From Phycisphaeraceae bacterium (GTDB lineage Bacteria; Planctomycetota; Phycisphaerae; Phycisphaerales; Phycisphaeraceae): a stretch of 14,224 nucleotides of DNA. Below are positions 1 through 7,478 of this stretch, piece by piece. Below the pieces are notes generated by a model. The model had not been told where the DNA came from. It searched no databases and saw nothing but the letters and a program-made list of their open reading frames with translations. The stretch spans positions 1 to 14,224 of the forward strand of contig JADZCW010000114.1 of the NCBI GenBank assembly GCA_020851395.1. Direction: 5' to 3'. Both the position numbers and the translations under genes were made by a program. Positions within the stretch are counted from its first letter, which is position 1, and every line of letters begins with the position of its first letter.

Positions 1-1411
1 CCAGATCCTTCCGCCATGCCTCGGTGGACCAGCGGTAGTCGTAGGGCTCGGAGCCCACCTTGGACCGCAGGGACAGACTCGGGTACGCGTTGACGCACAG
101 CACATCGTCGGCCGCGAATCGCGGACGCGGGTCCTCGTGCCAGAAGTTGAGCACGTGCACCGCCAGGCGCGAGGGGTCGAGCGACTTGGCGTATCGGACG
201 AGCTTGGCGTTGCCCTCGGCCACGTCGGGGTGAAAGTCGTAGGTCTCGTTGCTGACCGACCAGAAGGCGACGCAGGGGTGGTTGCGGTCCCGGCGGATAA
301 GCTTCTCGATCTGGCGCTCCGCGGCGGCGAACTTGTTGGCGGCCACGTCCTGCCCGTCGGCCCGACCGTGCCACCAGTAGAGGGGAATCTCCGCCATCAC
401 CAGCAGGCCGATCTGATCGCAAAGCGCCAGCTCCAGCGGGTGGTGAGGGTAGTGGCAGAGGCGGACGAAGTTGCATCCCATGGCCTTGATAGACAGCAGG
501 TCCTGCCGTACCAGGTCCGCGTCGGGGCACATGCCCGTGCGCGGAGAATCCTCATGGCGGTTAAAGCCGCAGAGGAAGATCGGCTTACTGTTGAGCAGGA
601 TTTGCTCCCCTCGCGCCTCAATCCGACGAAAGCCGAAGGGGATGGTCTGGGTGTCGAGGGTGTCACGACCCCGACGTAATGTCACGCGGGCTTGGTGCAG
701 CCCGGGCGTGTCGGGCGACCAGGCGGTCACGTCCTTGACCATGGCGGTGATCGTCGCGTCGCCGGTGGGGGAGATCGCTTGTGCGAGCGTGGCGAGAATC
801 TGACCCTCGGGCGAAAGCACCTCGACACCTACGCGGCAGTCGGGGGCGGGATCTGCGACGGTGATTTGCAGCTTCAGCGAGCCGTTTGCCCCCTGCGGCT
901 CGGCCAGGACATGCACGTCGGCCAGATGAATCAGGTTGCGGACTGTCAATGAGCACTCGCGGAGGATGCCCGCGAAGTGCCGCCAGCCGCGCTGCATGCC
1001 GGGCACCTCGTCGGGACGACGCAGGCCGTCGACGAGCACGGCGATGAGGTTCTCCCGGCCGAAGCGGAGATGGTCGTGGACGGGGAACTCGAACGGCAGG
1101 TAGCCGTCGGCGTGCGAGCCGACGAGTTCGCCATTGACGTAGACCGAGGCTCGGTGGTTGACGCCCTCGAAGTGGATCCGCACGTCCCGGCCGCGCCAGT
1201 CCTCGGGGACGGCCACGCGCCGGCGGAACCAGGCCGGCCCCTCAAAACCGGACAGGCCCGGCAGGCAGTCATCCAGGGCCCTCGGAACGCTGACCGTAGG
1301 CCAGCCCGTGTCGTCGTGGTCCCGCCGGAAGTAGCCCAGAGGCAATCCCTCCGCGGCCGGGTCGGGCAGGAACTTCCACGGCCCGGTCAGGTCCACGGAC
1401 GCGCGCGTCAT
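1..1411 (-). CDS. Glycoside hydrolase family 2, beta-glucuronidase/galactosidase-like (C-terminus cut by window edge)
   Basis: The minus-strand frame stays open from the ATG at 1411 to the left edge, giving 470 residues without a stop. It hydrolyses a beta-linked terminal sugar, substrate unknown. Domain order is that of GH2: an N-terminal jelly roll (about 1-155; note DLTGPWKF, GPAWFRRRV, VYVNGELVG, DGYLPFEF), an Ig-like sandwich (about 160-265), and a TIM barrel from about 275. In the barrel I see RHEDSPRTG (285-293), CNFVRLCHYPHHP (313-325), EIPLYWW (341-347) and WSVSNET (384-390), where E389 is the expected acid/base. The nucleophile lies beyond the edge. No signal peptide is visible, so it is probably cytoplasmic. 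The start is supported by an AAGGAG ribosome binding site 6 bases upstream and by alignment with the start of the neighbouring paralogue, whose stop lies 19 bases upstream; co-transcription is likely. One oddity is A340, where the paralogue and most GH2 barrels have an acidic residue before EIP. Confidence 0.93.
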   Translation of the reverse strand, partial: MTRASVDLTGPWKFLPDPAAEGLPLGYFRRDHDDTGWPTVSVPRALDDCLPGLSGFEGPAWFRRRVAVPEDWRGRDVRIHFEGVNHRASVYVNGELVGSHADGYLPFEFPVHDHLRFGRENLIAVLVDGLRRPDEVPGMQRGWRHFAGILRECSLTVRNLIHLADVHVLAEPQGANGSLKLQITVADPAPDCRVGVEVLSPEGQILATLAQAISPTGDATITAMVKDVTAWSPDTPGLHQARVTLRRGRDTLDTQTIPFGFRRIEARGEQILLNSKPIFLCGFNRHEDSPRTGMCPDADLVRQDLLSIKAMGCNFVRLCHYPHHPLELALCDQIGLLVMAEIPLYWWHGRADGQDVAANKFAAAERQIEKLIRRDRNHPCVAFWSVSNETYDFHPDVAEGNAKLVRYAKSLDPSRLAVHVLNFWHEDPRPRFAADDVLCVNAYPSLSLRSKVGSEPYDYRWSTEAWRKDL

Positions 1412-1430
1412 GGATCGCTCCTTGCCTTGT

Positions 1431-3248
1431 TTAGCCCTTGGCCTTCTTGGCCGCGGCCCCGCGCGGGATCTGCCGGAAGGCCGCGAAGGCCTCGGCCGCC
1501 GCCTGGAGCCCGAGCTTGGCCTTGCGGTCGCGCGTGACCACGCCGTAGTAGCTGATGGTCATCGGCGAGGTCAGGCTCTCGTGCCAGGTGTGGTCGGCCC
1601 AGCACCAGATGGTGATGCCGGCGACATAGGGCGCGTCCATGGCCGAGGCGTCGTTGCGGATCACGCGGGCCTGACGCTGCTCGCTCATATGCCCCTCGGT
1701 CACGCCGAGCACCGCCGGGTGGCCGTACTCGGTGATGACGATCGGCTTGTCCGGGAAGGCCTCGTGCACCGCCCGCAGGCGCCGTCGCCAGAAGTCGGCC
1801 GCCGTCTCGAAGTTCAGCTCGGGCAGGCGCGGCTGCTTGTTCATCACCTCATCGAAGTCCTCGGGCAGGTTCCGCCAGCGGTCCAGGTGAATGCTGGGGT
1901 AGCCGTTGACGCAGATCACGTCGTCGGCCTCGAAGGCCATCTGCTGGTGCCACTGGCTGGCGACATGGGTGGCCAGGCGCGTGGGGTCGAGCTTGCGTGC
2001 GTGACGGATGAGATCCGCGTTGCCCTCGCGCACCTCGGGCAGGCTCTCGTGCGTCTCGTTGCTGACGGACCAGAAGATCACGCAGGGGTGGTGCCGGTCG
2101 CGCTGGATCATGGTCGTCAACTGCCGGCGGGCGTTGGCGCGCTTGGTCTTGAAGAGCTCCTCGCCCAGGTGATGACCTCGCCACCAGTAGAGCGGGATCT
2201 CGTCCATGACCAGGATGCCCAGCTCGTCGCACAGGTCCAGCTCGGCCGGGTGGTGGGGGTAGTGCGCCATGCGGACGAAATTGCCCCCGGTCTGGCGGAT
2301 GGCCTCGAGGTCGGCCCGGACGATCGCCATGTCCGTGCACAGGCCGGTGCGCGGCGAGTCCTCGTGGCGGTCGAAGCCCGTCAGCGTCAGCGGCTCGCCG
2401 TTGAGCAGCAGGCCCTGGTCGCGCACCTCGATCGTGCGGAAGCCCGTGCGCAGCTCCATGCTGTCCACTTCGCGCCCACGATCGAGCAGCCGGACCTGCA
2501 CGTGGTACAGGCCCGGATTCTTCGGCGACCAGGCCTCGACGCCCGGCACGTGCCCGCCGAGGGGCAGTGTGGTCCTGCCGTCCTTGGCCAGGTCCTGCGG
2601 GCCGGCCCGGAACCAGGCGAGCACCTTGTCGCCCTGCCGCACCGACGCCTCGATCTCGGCCTGTGCCGACTCACCCCGGTTGTTGGACAGGTCCACCTCC
2701 AGCTCCAGCCGTCCGCCTCCAGCGTCCGGGGCGGCACGCAGCACGCGCACGGCGCCCACGTGCAGCGGGTCGCTGACGATCAGCCTCACTTCACGCATGA
2801 TCCCGCAGTAGGTCCGCCATCCGCGTTCAAAGCCGGGCAGGTCCTCCTGGCGTGGCTGGTTCTCGGTCCACATGGCCAGCACGTTGTCCTGGCCGGGTCG
2901 CAGGGCGCCGCTCAGGTCGATCTCGAACGGCAGGTAACCATCGTTGTTGGCCCCGACCTCTTGGCCGTTGAGGTAGACGCGGCAGTGGTCCGTCACGCTC
3001 TCGAAGCGGACGACCACGCGCTTGCCCGCCCAGTCGGCCGGCGCGGTGAAATGCTTGCGATACCAGGCCGGGCCGAGATAGCCGTACAGGTCCGGGCAGG
3101 CGTCGACGACCGTGCCCGGCACGGGGGCGGGGATCCAGCGGTGGTCGTCATGCGCGGGGTCGATGAAGCCCAGCAGATCGCCCTTGTCCGACTGGTCGGG
3201 CTGCATGAGCCAGGTATCGTTCAAGTCAACGAAGATTCGAGGGGGCAT
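1431..3248 (-). CDS. Glycoside hydrolase family 2, beta-glucuronidase-like fold, complete
   Basis: This 605-residue enzyme has the usual length of a beta-glucuronidase-type GH2 protein. A sugar-binding jelly roll occupies about 1-165 (GPAWYRKHF, VYLNGQEVG, DGYLPFEI), an Ig-like domain about 165-275, and the catalytic TIM barrel about 280-590. Both catalytic glutamates are present: E398 in WSVSNET (acid/base) and E507 in VITEYG (nucleophile). The barrel end YYGVVTRDRK matches the E. coli UidA segment NKKGIFTRDRK, but the Asn and Lys that bind the glucuronate carboxylate in UidA are Ser566 and Tyr568 here. Glucuronides are therefore a doubtful substrate; a neutral sugar such as galactose is my inference. 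There is no signal peptide. The ribosome binding site is weak (GAGAG about 8 bases upstream), so the start rests mainly on matching the paralogue N-terminus. It is first in a two-gene unit with the downstream GH2 gene. Confidence 0.95.
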   Translation of the reverse strand: MPPRIFVDLNDTWLMQPDQSDKGDLLGFIDPAHDDHRWIPAPVPGTVVDACPDLYGYLGPAWYRKHFTAPADWAGKRVVVRFESVTDHCRVYLNGQEVGANNDGYLPFEIDLSGALRPGQDNVLAMWTENQPRQEDLPGFERGWRTYCGIMREVRLIVSDPLHVGAVRVLRAAPDAGGGRLELEVDLSNNRGESAQAEIEASVRQGDKVLAWFRAGPQDLAKDGRTTLPLGGHVPGVEAWSPKNPGLYHVQVRLLDRGREVDSMELRTGFRTIEVRDQGLLLNGEPLTLTGFDRHEDSPRTGLCTDMAIVRADLEAIRQTGGNFVRMAHYPHHPAELDLCDELGILVMDEIPLYWWRGHHLGEELFKTKRANARRQLTTMIQRDRHHPCVIFWSVSNETHESLPEVREGNADLIRHARKLDPTRLATHVASQWHQQMAFEADDVICVNGYPSIHLDRWRNLPEDFDEVMNKQPRLPELNFETAADFWRRRLRAVHEAFPDKPIVITEYGHPAVLGVTEGHMSEQRQARVIRNDASAMDAPYVAGITIWCWADHTWHESLTSPMTISYYGVVTRDRKAKLGLQAAAEAFAAFRQIPRGAAAKKAKG

Positions 3249-3456
3249 CGGGGAACTCTCGTGTGGGGGAGGGGATAAAACGGGCGGGAACCGTGAGGAA
3301 CGAAAAAAGAGCGCGCCGCAGCATGCCGGATTGACTATCAGCCGTCAACTCCGTGCTTGCATGGTGGCTGATTTCGATCATCTAGAGGCTACGTCGCCGA
3401 CCCAAAAAGATCATTTCGTAAGTCGGTGGGGGGAGAGGGGGACTCCTAAAGCAAAA
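3249..3456. other. Non-coding spacer between the GH2 pair and the terminator
   Basis: Open frames here are short, lack a ribosome binding site and show no family motif. Apart from the candidate promoter and dyad at 3320-3348 I see no further structure. The stretch is less GC-rich than the surrounding genes, as expected for a promoter region. Confidence 0.5.
3320..3348 (-). promoter_or_regulatory. Candidate promoter of the GH2 pair with overlapping dyad
   Basis: On the minus strand TTGACG (3343-3348) is a good -35 box. It is followed after 17 bases by CATGCT (3320-3325), which matches only three of six positions of a -10 box. The -35 box overlaps a dyad TTGAC-N8-GTCAA (3331-3348) that could bind a repressor. 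The leader to the GH2 start would be about 65 bases. The weak -10 makes this tentative. Confidence 0.25.
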
Positions 3457-3494
3457 GCAGCGTGAGACGCCTTGGATGAGGCGTTGCACGCTGC
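3448..3494 (-). terminator. Rho-independent terminator of the PEP-CTERM gene
   Basis: Read on the minus strand, GCAGCGTG pairs with CACGCTGC (3487-3494 with 3457-3464). After a two-base internal mismatch on each side, ACGCCT pairs with AGGCGT around a six-base loop. The stem is followed directly by TTTTGCTTT. It lies about 140 bases after the PEP-CTERM stop and upstream of the GH2 promoter region, so it would insulate the two units. Confidence 0.75.
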
Positions 3495-3524
3495 CCTATC
3501 GATAGCGGCAACTTCCGAGGGCAT

Positions 3525-3586
3525 GTCTCGTCGCCTTCCCGTCCGTCGAAGCGCCCGGCTCGGGCGGAATGACAAGGCGGCGAGAC
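3525..3586. repeat. Long imperfect palindrome (hairpin element)
   Basis: A 13-base arm at 3525-3537 (GTCTCGTCGCCTT) pairs with 3574-3586 (AAGGCGGCGAGAC) with a single mismatch that is a wobble pair in one RNA orientation. A nested stem CGCCCG/CGGGCG (3552-3557 with 3561-3566) has a three-base loop. No run of T follows on either strand, so it is not a standard terminator. It may be a dispersed intergenic hairpin element. Confidence 0.55.
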
Positions 3587-3588
3587 CA

Positions 3589-3618
3589 GGAACCGCCACG
3601 TTCCGCCGTGGCGATTCC
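3589..3618. repeat. Hairpin just downstream of the PEP-CTERM stop
   Basis: GGAA-C-CGCCACG (3589-3600) pairs with CGTGGCG-A-TTCC (3607-3618), twelve-base arms with one mismatch and a six-base loop. It begins about 14 bases after the PEP-CTERM stop on the minus strand. A further dyad GCCGACG/CGTCGGC (3621-3627 with 3639-3645) straddles the stop codon itself. These may protect the 3' end of the transcript or help termination, but no T-run follows. Confidence 0.5.
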
Positions 3619-3631
3619 CTGCCGACGGTTG

Positions 3632-4171
3632 TTACCGACGTCGGCGGAAGGTCAGCAGGCTACCGGCGGCCATGAGCACCAACGTGGCCGGCTCAGGCAC
3701 GGGCGTCGGGTACACAGCCACACCGAAGAACGCGACGTGGTCCACGTTGTTGGTGTAGACCGCGAACTGGGCTGTCTCACCCGGCATGACCGGGTCACCG
3801 TAGAAGTACAGGTCCAGCTTGGCGCCGACCGAGACATTGTCGACCACCCAGGTCAAGCCCGACTGCGAGCTCGTCGGCTGATAGGGTGAGCTGACGACAA
3901 AGTCCAGGTTCGCCACGCTCGGGAAGCCGGGGATGCCGAAGATCTCGAAGTGAAAGTCGCCCCAGGGTTCCGTGCCGGTGTTCTGAAGATTAACCGTCAC
4001 GGTGCCCTTGAACGGCTCGGTGTCCTCGTGCGTGAACTGCTGCACGACTTCCGGCCCAAGGCCCTCAAACGTTGCGTTGATGACGGCGTCGTCCGCTCGG
4101 ACCGGCCCGGCGAAAAGCACGGACGCTGCCAGCATCAGTCCCAATGACACAAATGCACAAGCACGAATCAT
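3632..4171 (-). CDS. PEP-CTERM sorting domain protein, secreted, function unknown
   Basis: This 179-residue secreted protein carries an N-terminal signal peptide (MIRAC, then a hydrophobic core through residue 21, with a likely cut near VRA-DD) and ends in a PEP-CTERM sorting tail: VPEPAT at 158-163, a short hydrophobic helix, and a final RRRR. Such tails are processed by an exosortase, which is not in this window. The mature part (about 28-155) is rich in beta-strand patterns and aromatic residues and contains no catalytic motif I recognise; surface or matrix localisation is inferred. An open frame extends upstream to 4414, but the ATG at 4171 is preferred because it starts exactly at the signal peptide and has GGAG (within GGAGAAAGTC) just upstream. 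It diverges from argG, has its own promoter (4272-4299) and terminator (3448-3494), and is probably monocistronic. Confidence 0.9.
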   Translation of the reverse strand: MIRACAFVSLGLMLAASVLFAGPVRADDAVINATFEGLGPEVVQQFTHEDTEPFKGTVTVNLQNTGTEPWGDFHFEIFGIPGFPSVANLDFVVSSPYQPTSSQSGLTWVVDNVSVGAKLDLYFYGDPVMPGETAQFAVYTNNVDHVAFFGVAVYPTPVPEPATLVLMAAGSLLTFRRRR

Positions 4172-4271
4172 GACTTTCTCCTCTCCTCCCAGAGAGATGA
4201 TGCGAACCTCTCCTCCGAACCCGGCGAACAAGACGCTAACACACAAGACATTCAAATCCGAACACATCACA

Positions 4272-4299
4272 ATCATAAACCGAGATAAAGGTATCGCAA
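4272..4299 (-). promoter_or_regulatory. Sigma70-like promoter of the PEP-CTERM gene
   Basis: On the minus strand TTGCGA (4294-4299) and TATGAT (4272-4277) are separated by 16 bases in an AT-rich stretch, giving a leader of roughly 90 bases to the ATG at 4171. A nine-base inverted repeat, TCAAATCCG (4252-4260) and CGGATTTGA (4313-4321), brackets the promoter and could be regulatory or chance. Confidence 0.55.
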
Positions 4300-4415
4300 G
4301 GTCGTTTTCTTGCGGATTTGAGCGAGGACTTGGTGAATCAACGTCACCATACTGGGCGACGAGATGAGGACTAGCCCAGATTGACAGCCCAGCCGAACGT
4401 CTCGCTCTGAGCATC

Positions 4416-4424
4416 TGTTACAAT
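4416..4424 (+). promoter_or_regulatory. Candidate extended -10 promoter of argG
   Basis: TGTTACAAT has the TGn extension and TACAAT -10 box, ending 47 bases before the argG ATG, so transcription would begin about 40 bases upstream of the gene. No good -35 box lies 16-18 bases upstream. A perfect TTGACA at 4381-4386 is 32 bases away, too far to pair with it. Confidence 0.4.
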
Positions 4425-4471
4425 CCTCAACTTGGTCTCGTCCAGCACACATTCCAAGGATTTCACGAGCC

Positions 4472-5695
4472 ATGAGCAGCCCCTCACAGCCCAAGAAGAT
4501 CGTCCTGGCCTACTCCGGCGGTCTGGACACCTCGGTCATCCTCCCCTGGCTCAAGCATCGCTATCCGGGGGTCAAGCTCGTGGCCTTCGCCGCGGAGCTC
4601 GGCCAGGGCGATGAGCTCGAGGGCATCAAGAAAAAGGCCAAGCTCTCCGGTGCGGATGAGGTGGTCGTCAAGGACCTAAGGCGCGAGTTCGCCGAGCAGT
4701 TCTGCTTCCCCATGCTCCGCGCCCACGCGACCTACGAGCAGGATTACCTCCTGGGCACGAGCATCGCCCGCCCCTTGATCGCCAAGCACCAGGTCCTCGT
4801 GGCCCACGAGACCAGGGCCGACGCCGTGGCCCACGGCGCCACGGGCAAGGGCAACGACCAGGTCCGCTTCGAGCTGACCTACATGGCCATGGACCCCAAG
4901 CTCAAGATCATCAGCCCCTGGAAGGACCCGTCCTTCGAGCTGCGCAGCCGCGAGGCGGCCGTGGAGTATGCCAACGAGCACGGCATCCCCATCGCCCAGA
5001 GCAAGAAGAAGATCTACTCGCGCGACCGCAACCTCTGGCACATCTCCCACGAGGGCGCGGAGATCGAGGATCCGGCCAACGAGCCGCTGGACCGTTGCCT
5101 GGTGATGACGGCGCCGCTCTCAAAGGCGCCGGGCAAGCCTCAGTATGTTGAGGTGGGCTTTGAGAAGGGCGTGCCCGTGTCGATCGACGGCAAGCGCTAC
5201 GCCCCCGAGGCGATCATCGCCAAGCTCAACGAGATCGGCGGCAAGCACGCCGTCGGCCAGACCGTGCTGGTCGAGAACCGGCTGGTGGGCATGAAGAGCC
5301 GCGGCGTCTACGAGACGCCCGGCGGCACGATCCTCTACGAGGCTCACAAGGCCCTCGAGCAACTCTGCCTGGAGCGCGATCTCTACCACTACAAGCAGCA
5401 GATGGCTGTGCGCTACGGCGAGCTGGTCTACTACGGCCAGTGGTTCCACCCGCTGCGCGAGGCGATGCAGGCGTTTGTCGACCAGGCCAGCGAGCTGGTC
5501 ACCGGCTCCGCGAAGGTCAAGCTGTTCAAGGGGCGAGCGCAGGCCGTCAGCGCCACGAGCCCCAACAGCCTCTATGACACGCAGCTGGCCAGCTTCGCCA
5601 TGGACGGGTACGACGTGACGGCGGCGCGCGGCTTTATTGACCTGTTCGGCCTGCCGATGAAGGTCCGCGGCCTCAAACACGGCACGAAGGTTTAG
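4472..5695 (+). CDS. argG: Argininosuccinate synthase
   Basis: It joins citrulline and aspartate using ATP to form argininosuccinate, the penultimate step of arginine synthesis, in the cytoplasm. The 407-residue length is typical. The N-terminal PP-loop ATP site AYSGGLDTS is at residues 13-21. The conserved segment TYEQDYLLGTSIARP spans 87-101. The substrate-binding GATGKGNDQVRFEL is at 122-135, and SPWKDP follows. The C-terminal YYGQWFHP and SLYDTQLASF segments of the family are also present. The start is supported by AAGGA about 11 bases upstream and by the position of the PP-loop. No other arginine gene is visible: argH, often adjacent, is absent here. The next gene begins 26 bases downstream on the same strand, so argG probably leads a transcript that also carries the M3 peptidase and perhaps the glycosyltransferase. 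Confidence 0.98.
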   Translation: MSSPSQPKKIVLAYSGGLDTSVILPWLKHRYPGVKLVAFAAELGQGDELEGIKKKAKLSGADEVVVKDLRREFAEQFCFPMLRAHATYEQDYLLGTSIARPLIAKHQVLVAHETRADAVAHGATGKGNDQVRFELTYMAMDPKLKIISPWKDPSFELRSREAAVEYANEHGIPIAQSKKKIYSRDRNLWHISHEGAEIEDPANEPLDRCLVMTAPLSKAPGKPQYVEVGFEKGVPVSIDGKRYAPEAIIAKLNEIGGKHAVGQTVLVENRLVGMKSRGVYETPGGTILYEAHKALEQLCLERDLYHYKQQMAVRYGELVYYGQWFHPLREAMQAFVDQASELVTGSAKVKLFKGRAQAVSATSPNSLYDTQLASFAMDGYDVTAARGFIDLFGLPMKVRGLKHGTKV

Positions 5696-5721
5696 ACGCG
5701 GAAGCACGACAGGAAGCATCC

Positions 5722-7443
5722 ATGCCCACGACTTCTCGGAAGAAGCCCTTTGTTCCGGCGGATCTGGACTGCTCGACGTGGCCCAGCATCGAGCCCTACT
5801 TCCAGCAGTTGGCGGCGAGCGAGATCACCTCGCCGGCGGGGTTGCGCAAGTGGCTGGCTGATCTGTCCGACCTCATCGCCGTCGTCGACGAGCACGGCAC
5901 ACGGCTCTACATCGACAACGCCTGTCACGCCGACGACGCGGCGATCGAGAAGCGTTACCTCGACTTCGTTGAGCAGGTCGAGCCGCACGTCAAGCCGGCG
6001 GTGTTCGAGTTGCAGAAAAAATTCCTCGCCAGCCCGCACCGCGCGGGGCTGCGGGAGCAGAAGTTCGCCATCATGGCCCGCGAGTGGCAGGCGGACGTGG
6101 ACCTCTTCCGCCGGGAGAACATTCCGCTGCAGACGCAGGCCACCAAGCTTGTCACGCAGTACAACAAGCTCTGCGCCCAGATGACCGTCGACTATCGGGG
6201 GCAGACCTACACGATGCAGCAAATCGCCCGCTTCGGCGAGGAGATCGACCGGGTGGTGCGGCAGGAGACGTGGGAGCTGGCCGAGAAGCGGCGGGCGCAG
6301 GACGTGGCGGCGATCGATGGGATTTTTGAGGAGTTGCTGGCGATTCGCGCCAAGATCGCCGCCAACGCCGGGCATGCCAACTACCGCGACTACGCGTGGG
6401 TGAGCAAGAAGCGATTCGACTACACGCCGGACGACTGCCACCGCTTTGCCGACGCGGTGGAGAAGACCTGCATGCCCGTGGTACGGGCGATGGACGAGCA
6501 GCGCCGGACCCAGTTGGGCGTCGACAAGCTGCGGCCGTGGGACCTGGCCGTGGACCCGCTGGGTCGCGCGCCGCTGCGGCCGTTCGACCCAGCGGACATC
6601 CCGGACTTCGTGGACAAGACGCAGGCCGTGCTGCGGCGGATCAGCCCCGACCTGGCAGAGGATTTTCAGAGCCTGCGCGACACGCACTGCCTGGACCTCG
6701 AGAGCCGCAAGGGCAAACGGCCCGGCGGGTTCCAGGCGACGCTCGAGGTTCATCGCCAGCCGTTCATCTTCATGAACGCCGCCGGCCTGCACCGCGACGT
6801 CGAGACGCTCCTGCACGAGGCGGGACATGCGTTTCACACCTTGGCAGCTCGCGGCGAGAAGCTGGTCTTCCTGCACTCGGCCCCGCTGGAGTTCTGTGAG
6901 GTCGCGTCGATGTCGATGGAGCTGCTGGCGGATGACTACCTCGACGCGTTCTACACCTCAGATGACGCCCAGCGGGCCAAGCGGACGCACCTCGAGGGCG
7001 TCATCCGCTTGCTGCCCTGGATCGCTACCATCGACCAGTTCCAGCACTGGCTCTACACGCACCCGACCGAGGCGGCCGACGCCGACGCCCGGCACGACGC
7101 GTTCCTCAAGATTTCCGGACGATTTTCGAGCCCGCTGGTGGATTGGACCGGCCACGAGGCCATCCGCCGGACGCGCTGGCAGCGGCAGCTTCACCTGTTC
7201 GGCATGCCGTTCTATTACATCGAGTACGGCATCGCCCAACTCGGGGCGCTGCAGGTCTGGTTCAACTACCAGAAGAACCCCGGCGACGCGCTCAAGAAAT
7301 ACAAGGCCGGCCTGGCCCTCGGCGGCACGCGCCCGCTGCCGGAGTTGTTCAAGGCCGCCGGCGCGAGGTTCGAGTTCTCCGCCAAGACCGTCGCCCCGCT
7401 GATGGCGGCGGTGGGCAAGGAGATCGAGCGTCTGCCGGCCTGA
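5722..7443 (+). CDS. M3 family zinc oligoendopeptidase (PepF/thimet type)
   Basis: A 573-residue zinc metallopeptidase of family M3 that cleaves short peptides in the cytoplasm. The zinc motif HEAGH is at 365-369 (H365 and H369 ligands, E366 catalytic). The third ligand is most likely E393 in FCEVASMSMEL, which aligns with the FVEAPS motif of thimet oligopeptidase. The C-terminal YYIEYGIAQLGALQVW (498-513) is the tyrosine-rich, substrate-side helix typical of oligoendopeptidase F-like members. The N-terminal half is helical, as in the clam-shaped M3 fold, and no signal peptide is seen. AGGAAG five bases before the ATG supports the start. It follows argG by 26 bases and precedes the glycosyltransferase by 35, which suggests one transcript. 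A role in peptide turnover is family knowledge; the exact peptide preference cannot be read from sequence. Confidence 0.95.
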   Translation: MPTTSRKKPFVPADLDCSTWPSIEPYFQQLAASEITSPAGLRKWLADLSDLIAVVDEHGTRLYIDNACHADDAAIEKRYLDFVEQVEPHVKPAVFELQKKFLASPHRAGLREQKFAIMAREWQADVDLFRRENIPLQTQATKLVTQYNKLCAQMTVDYRGQTYTMQQIARFGEEIDRVVRQETWELAEKRRAQDVAAIDGIFEELLAIRAKIAANAGHANYRDYAWVSKKRFDYTPDDCHRFADAVEKTCMPVVRAMDEQRRTQLGVDKLRPWDLAVDPLGRAPLRPFDPADIPDFVDKTQAVLRRISPDLAEDFQSLRDTHCLDLESRKGKRPGGFQATLEVHRQPFIFMNAAGLHRDVETLLHEAGHAFHTLAARGEKLVFLHSAPLEFCEVASMSMELLADDYLDAFYTSDDAQRAKRTHLEGVIRLLPWIATIDQFQHWLYTHPTEAADADARHDAFLKISGRFSSPLVDWTGHEAIRRTRWQRQLHLFGMPFYYIEYGIAQLGALQVWFNYQKNPGDALKKYKAGLALGGTRPLPELFKAAGARFEFSAKTVAPLMAAVGKEIERLPA

Positions 7444-7478
7444 TCCCCTAGATACACGCATCCCGCCACAAGATCGCC

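Noticed and set aside
1410..3278. Long plus-strand open frame opposite the complete GH2 gene
   Set aside because: It is antisense to a gene with full GH2 motifs. Its translation is valine-, arginine- and histidine-rich without domains, the usual shadow in GC-rich DNA.
3411..3599. 62-residue minus-strand open frame in the spacer
   Set aside because: It runs through the terminator and hairpin cluster and has no ribosome binding site or domain, so it is probably non-coding.
4172..4414. N-terminal extension of the PEP-CTERM protein to 4414
   Set aside because: It would place about 80 residues before a perfect signal peptide, and it covers the promoter at 4272-4299. The ATG at 4171 has its own ribosome binding site.
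4381..4424. TTGACA paired with TACAAT as an argG promoter
   Set aside because: The spacer is 32 bases, far from the 16-18 required; only the extended -10 was kept.
5692..6876. Long minus-strand open frame opposite the M3 peptidase
   Set aside because: It is the reverse-strand shadow of the M3 coding frame and has no recognisable features.
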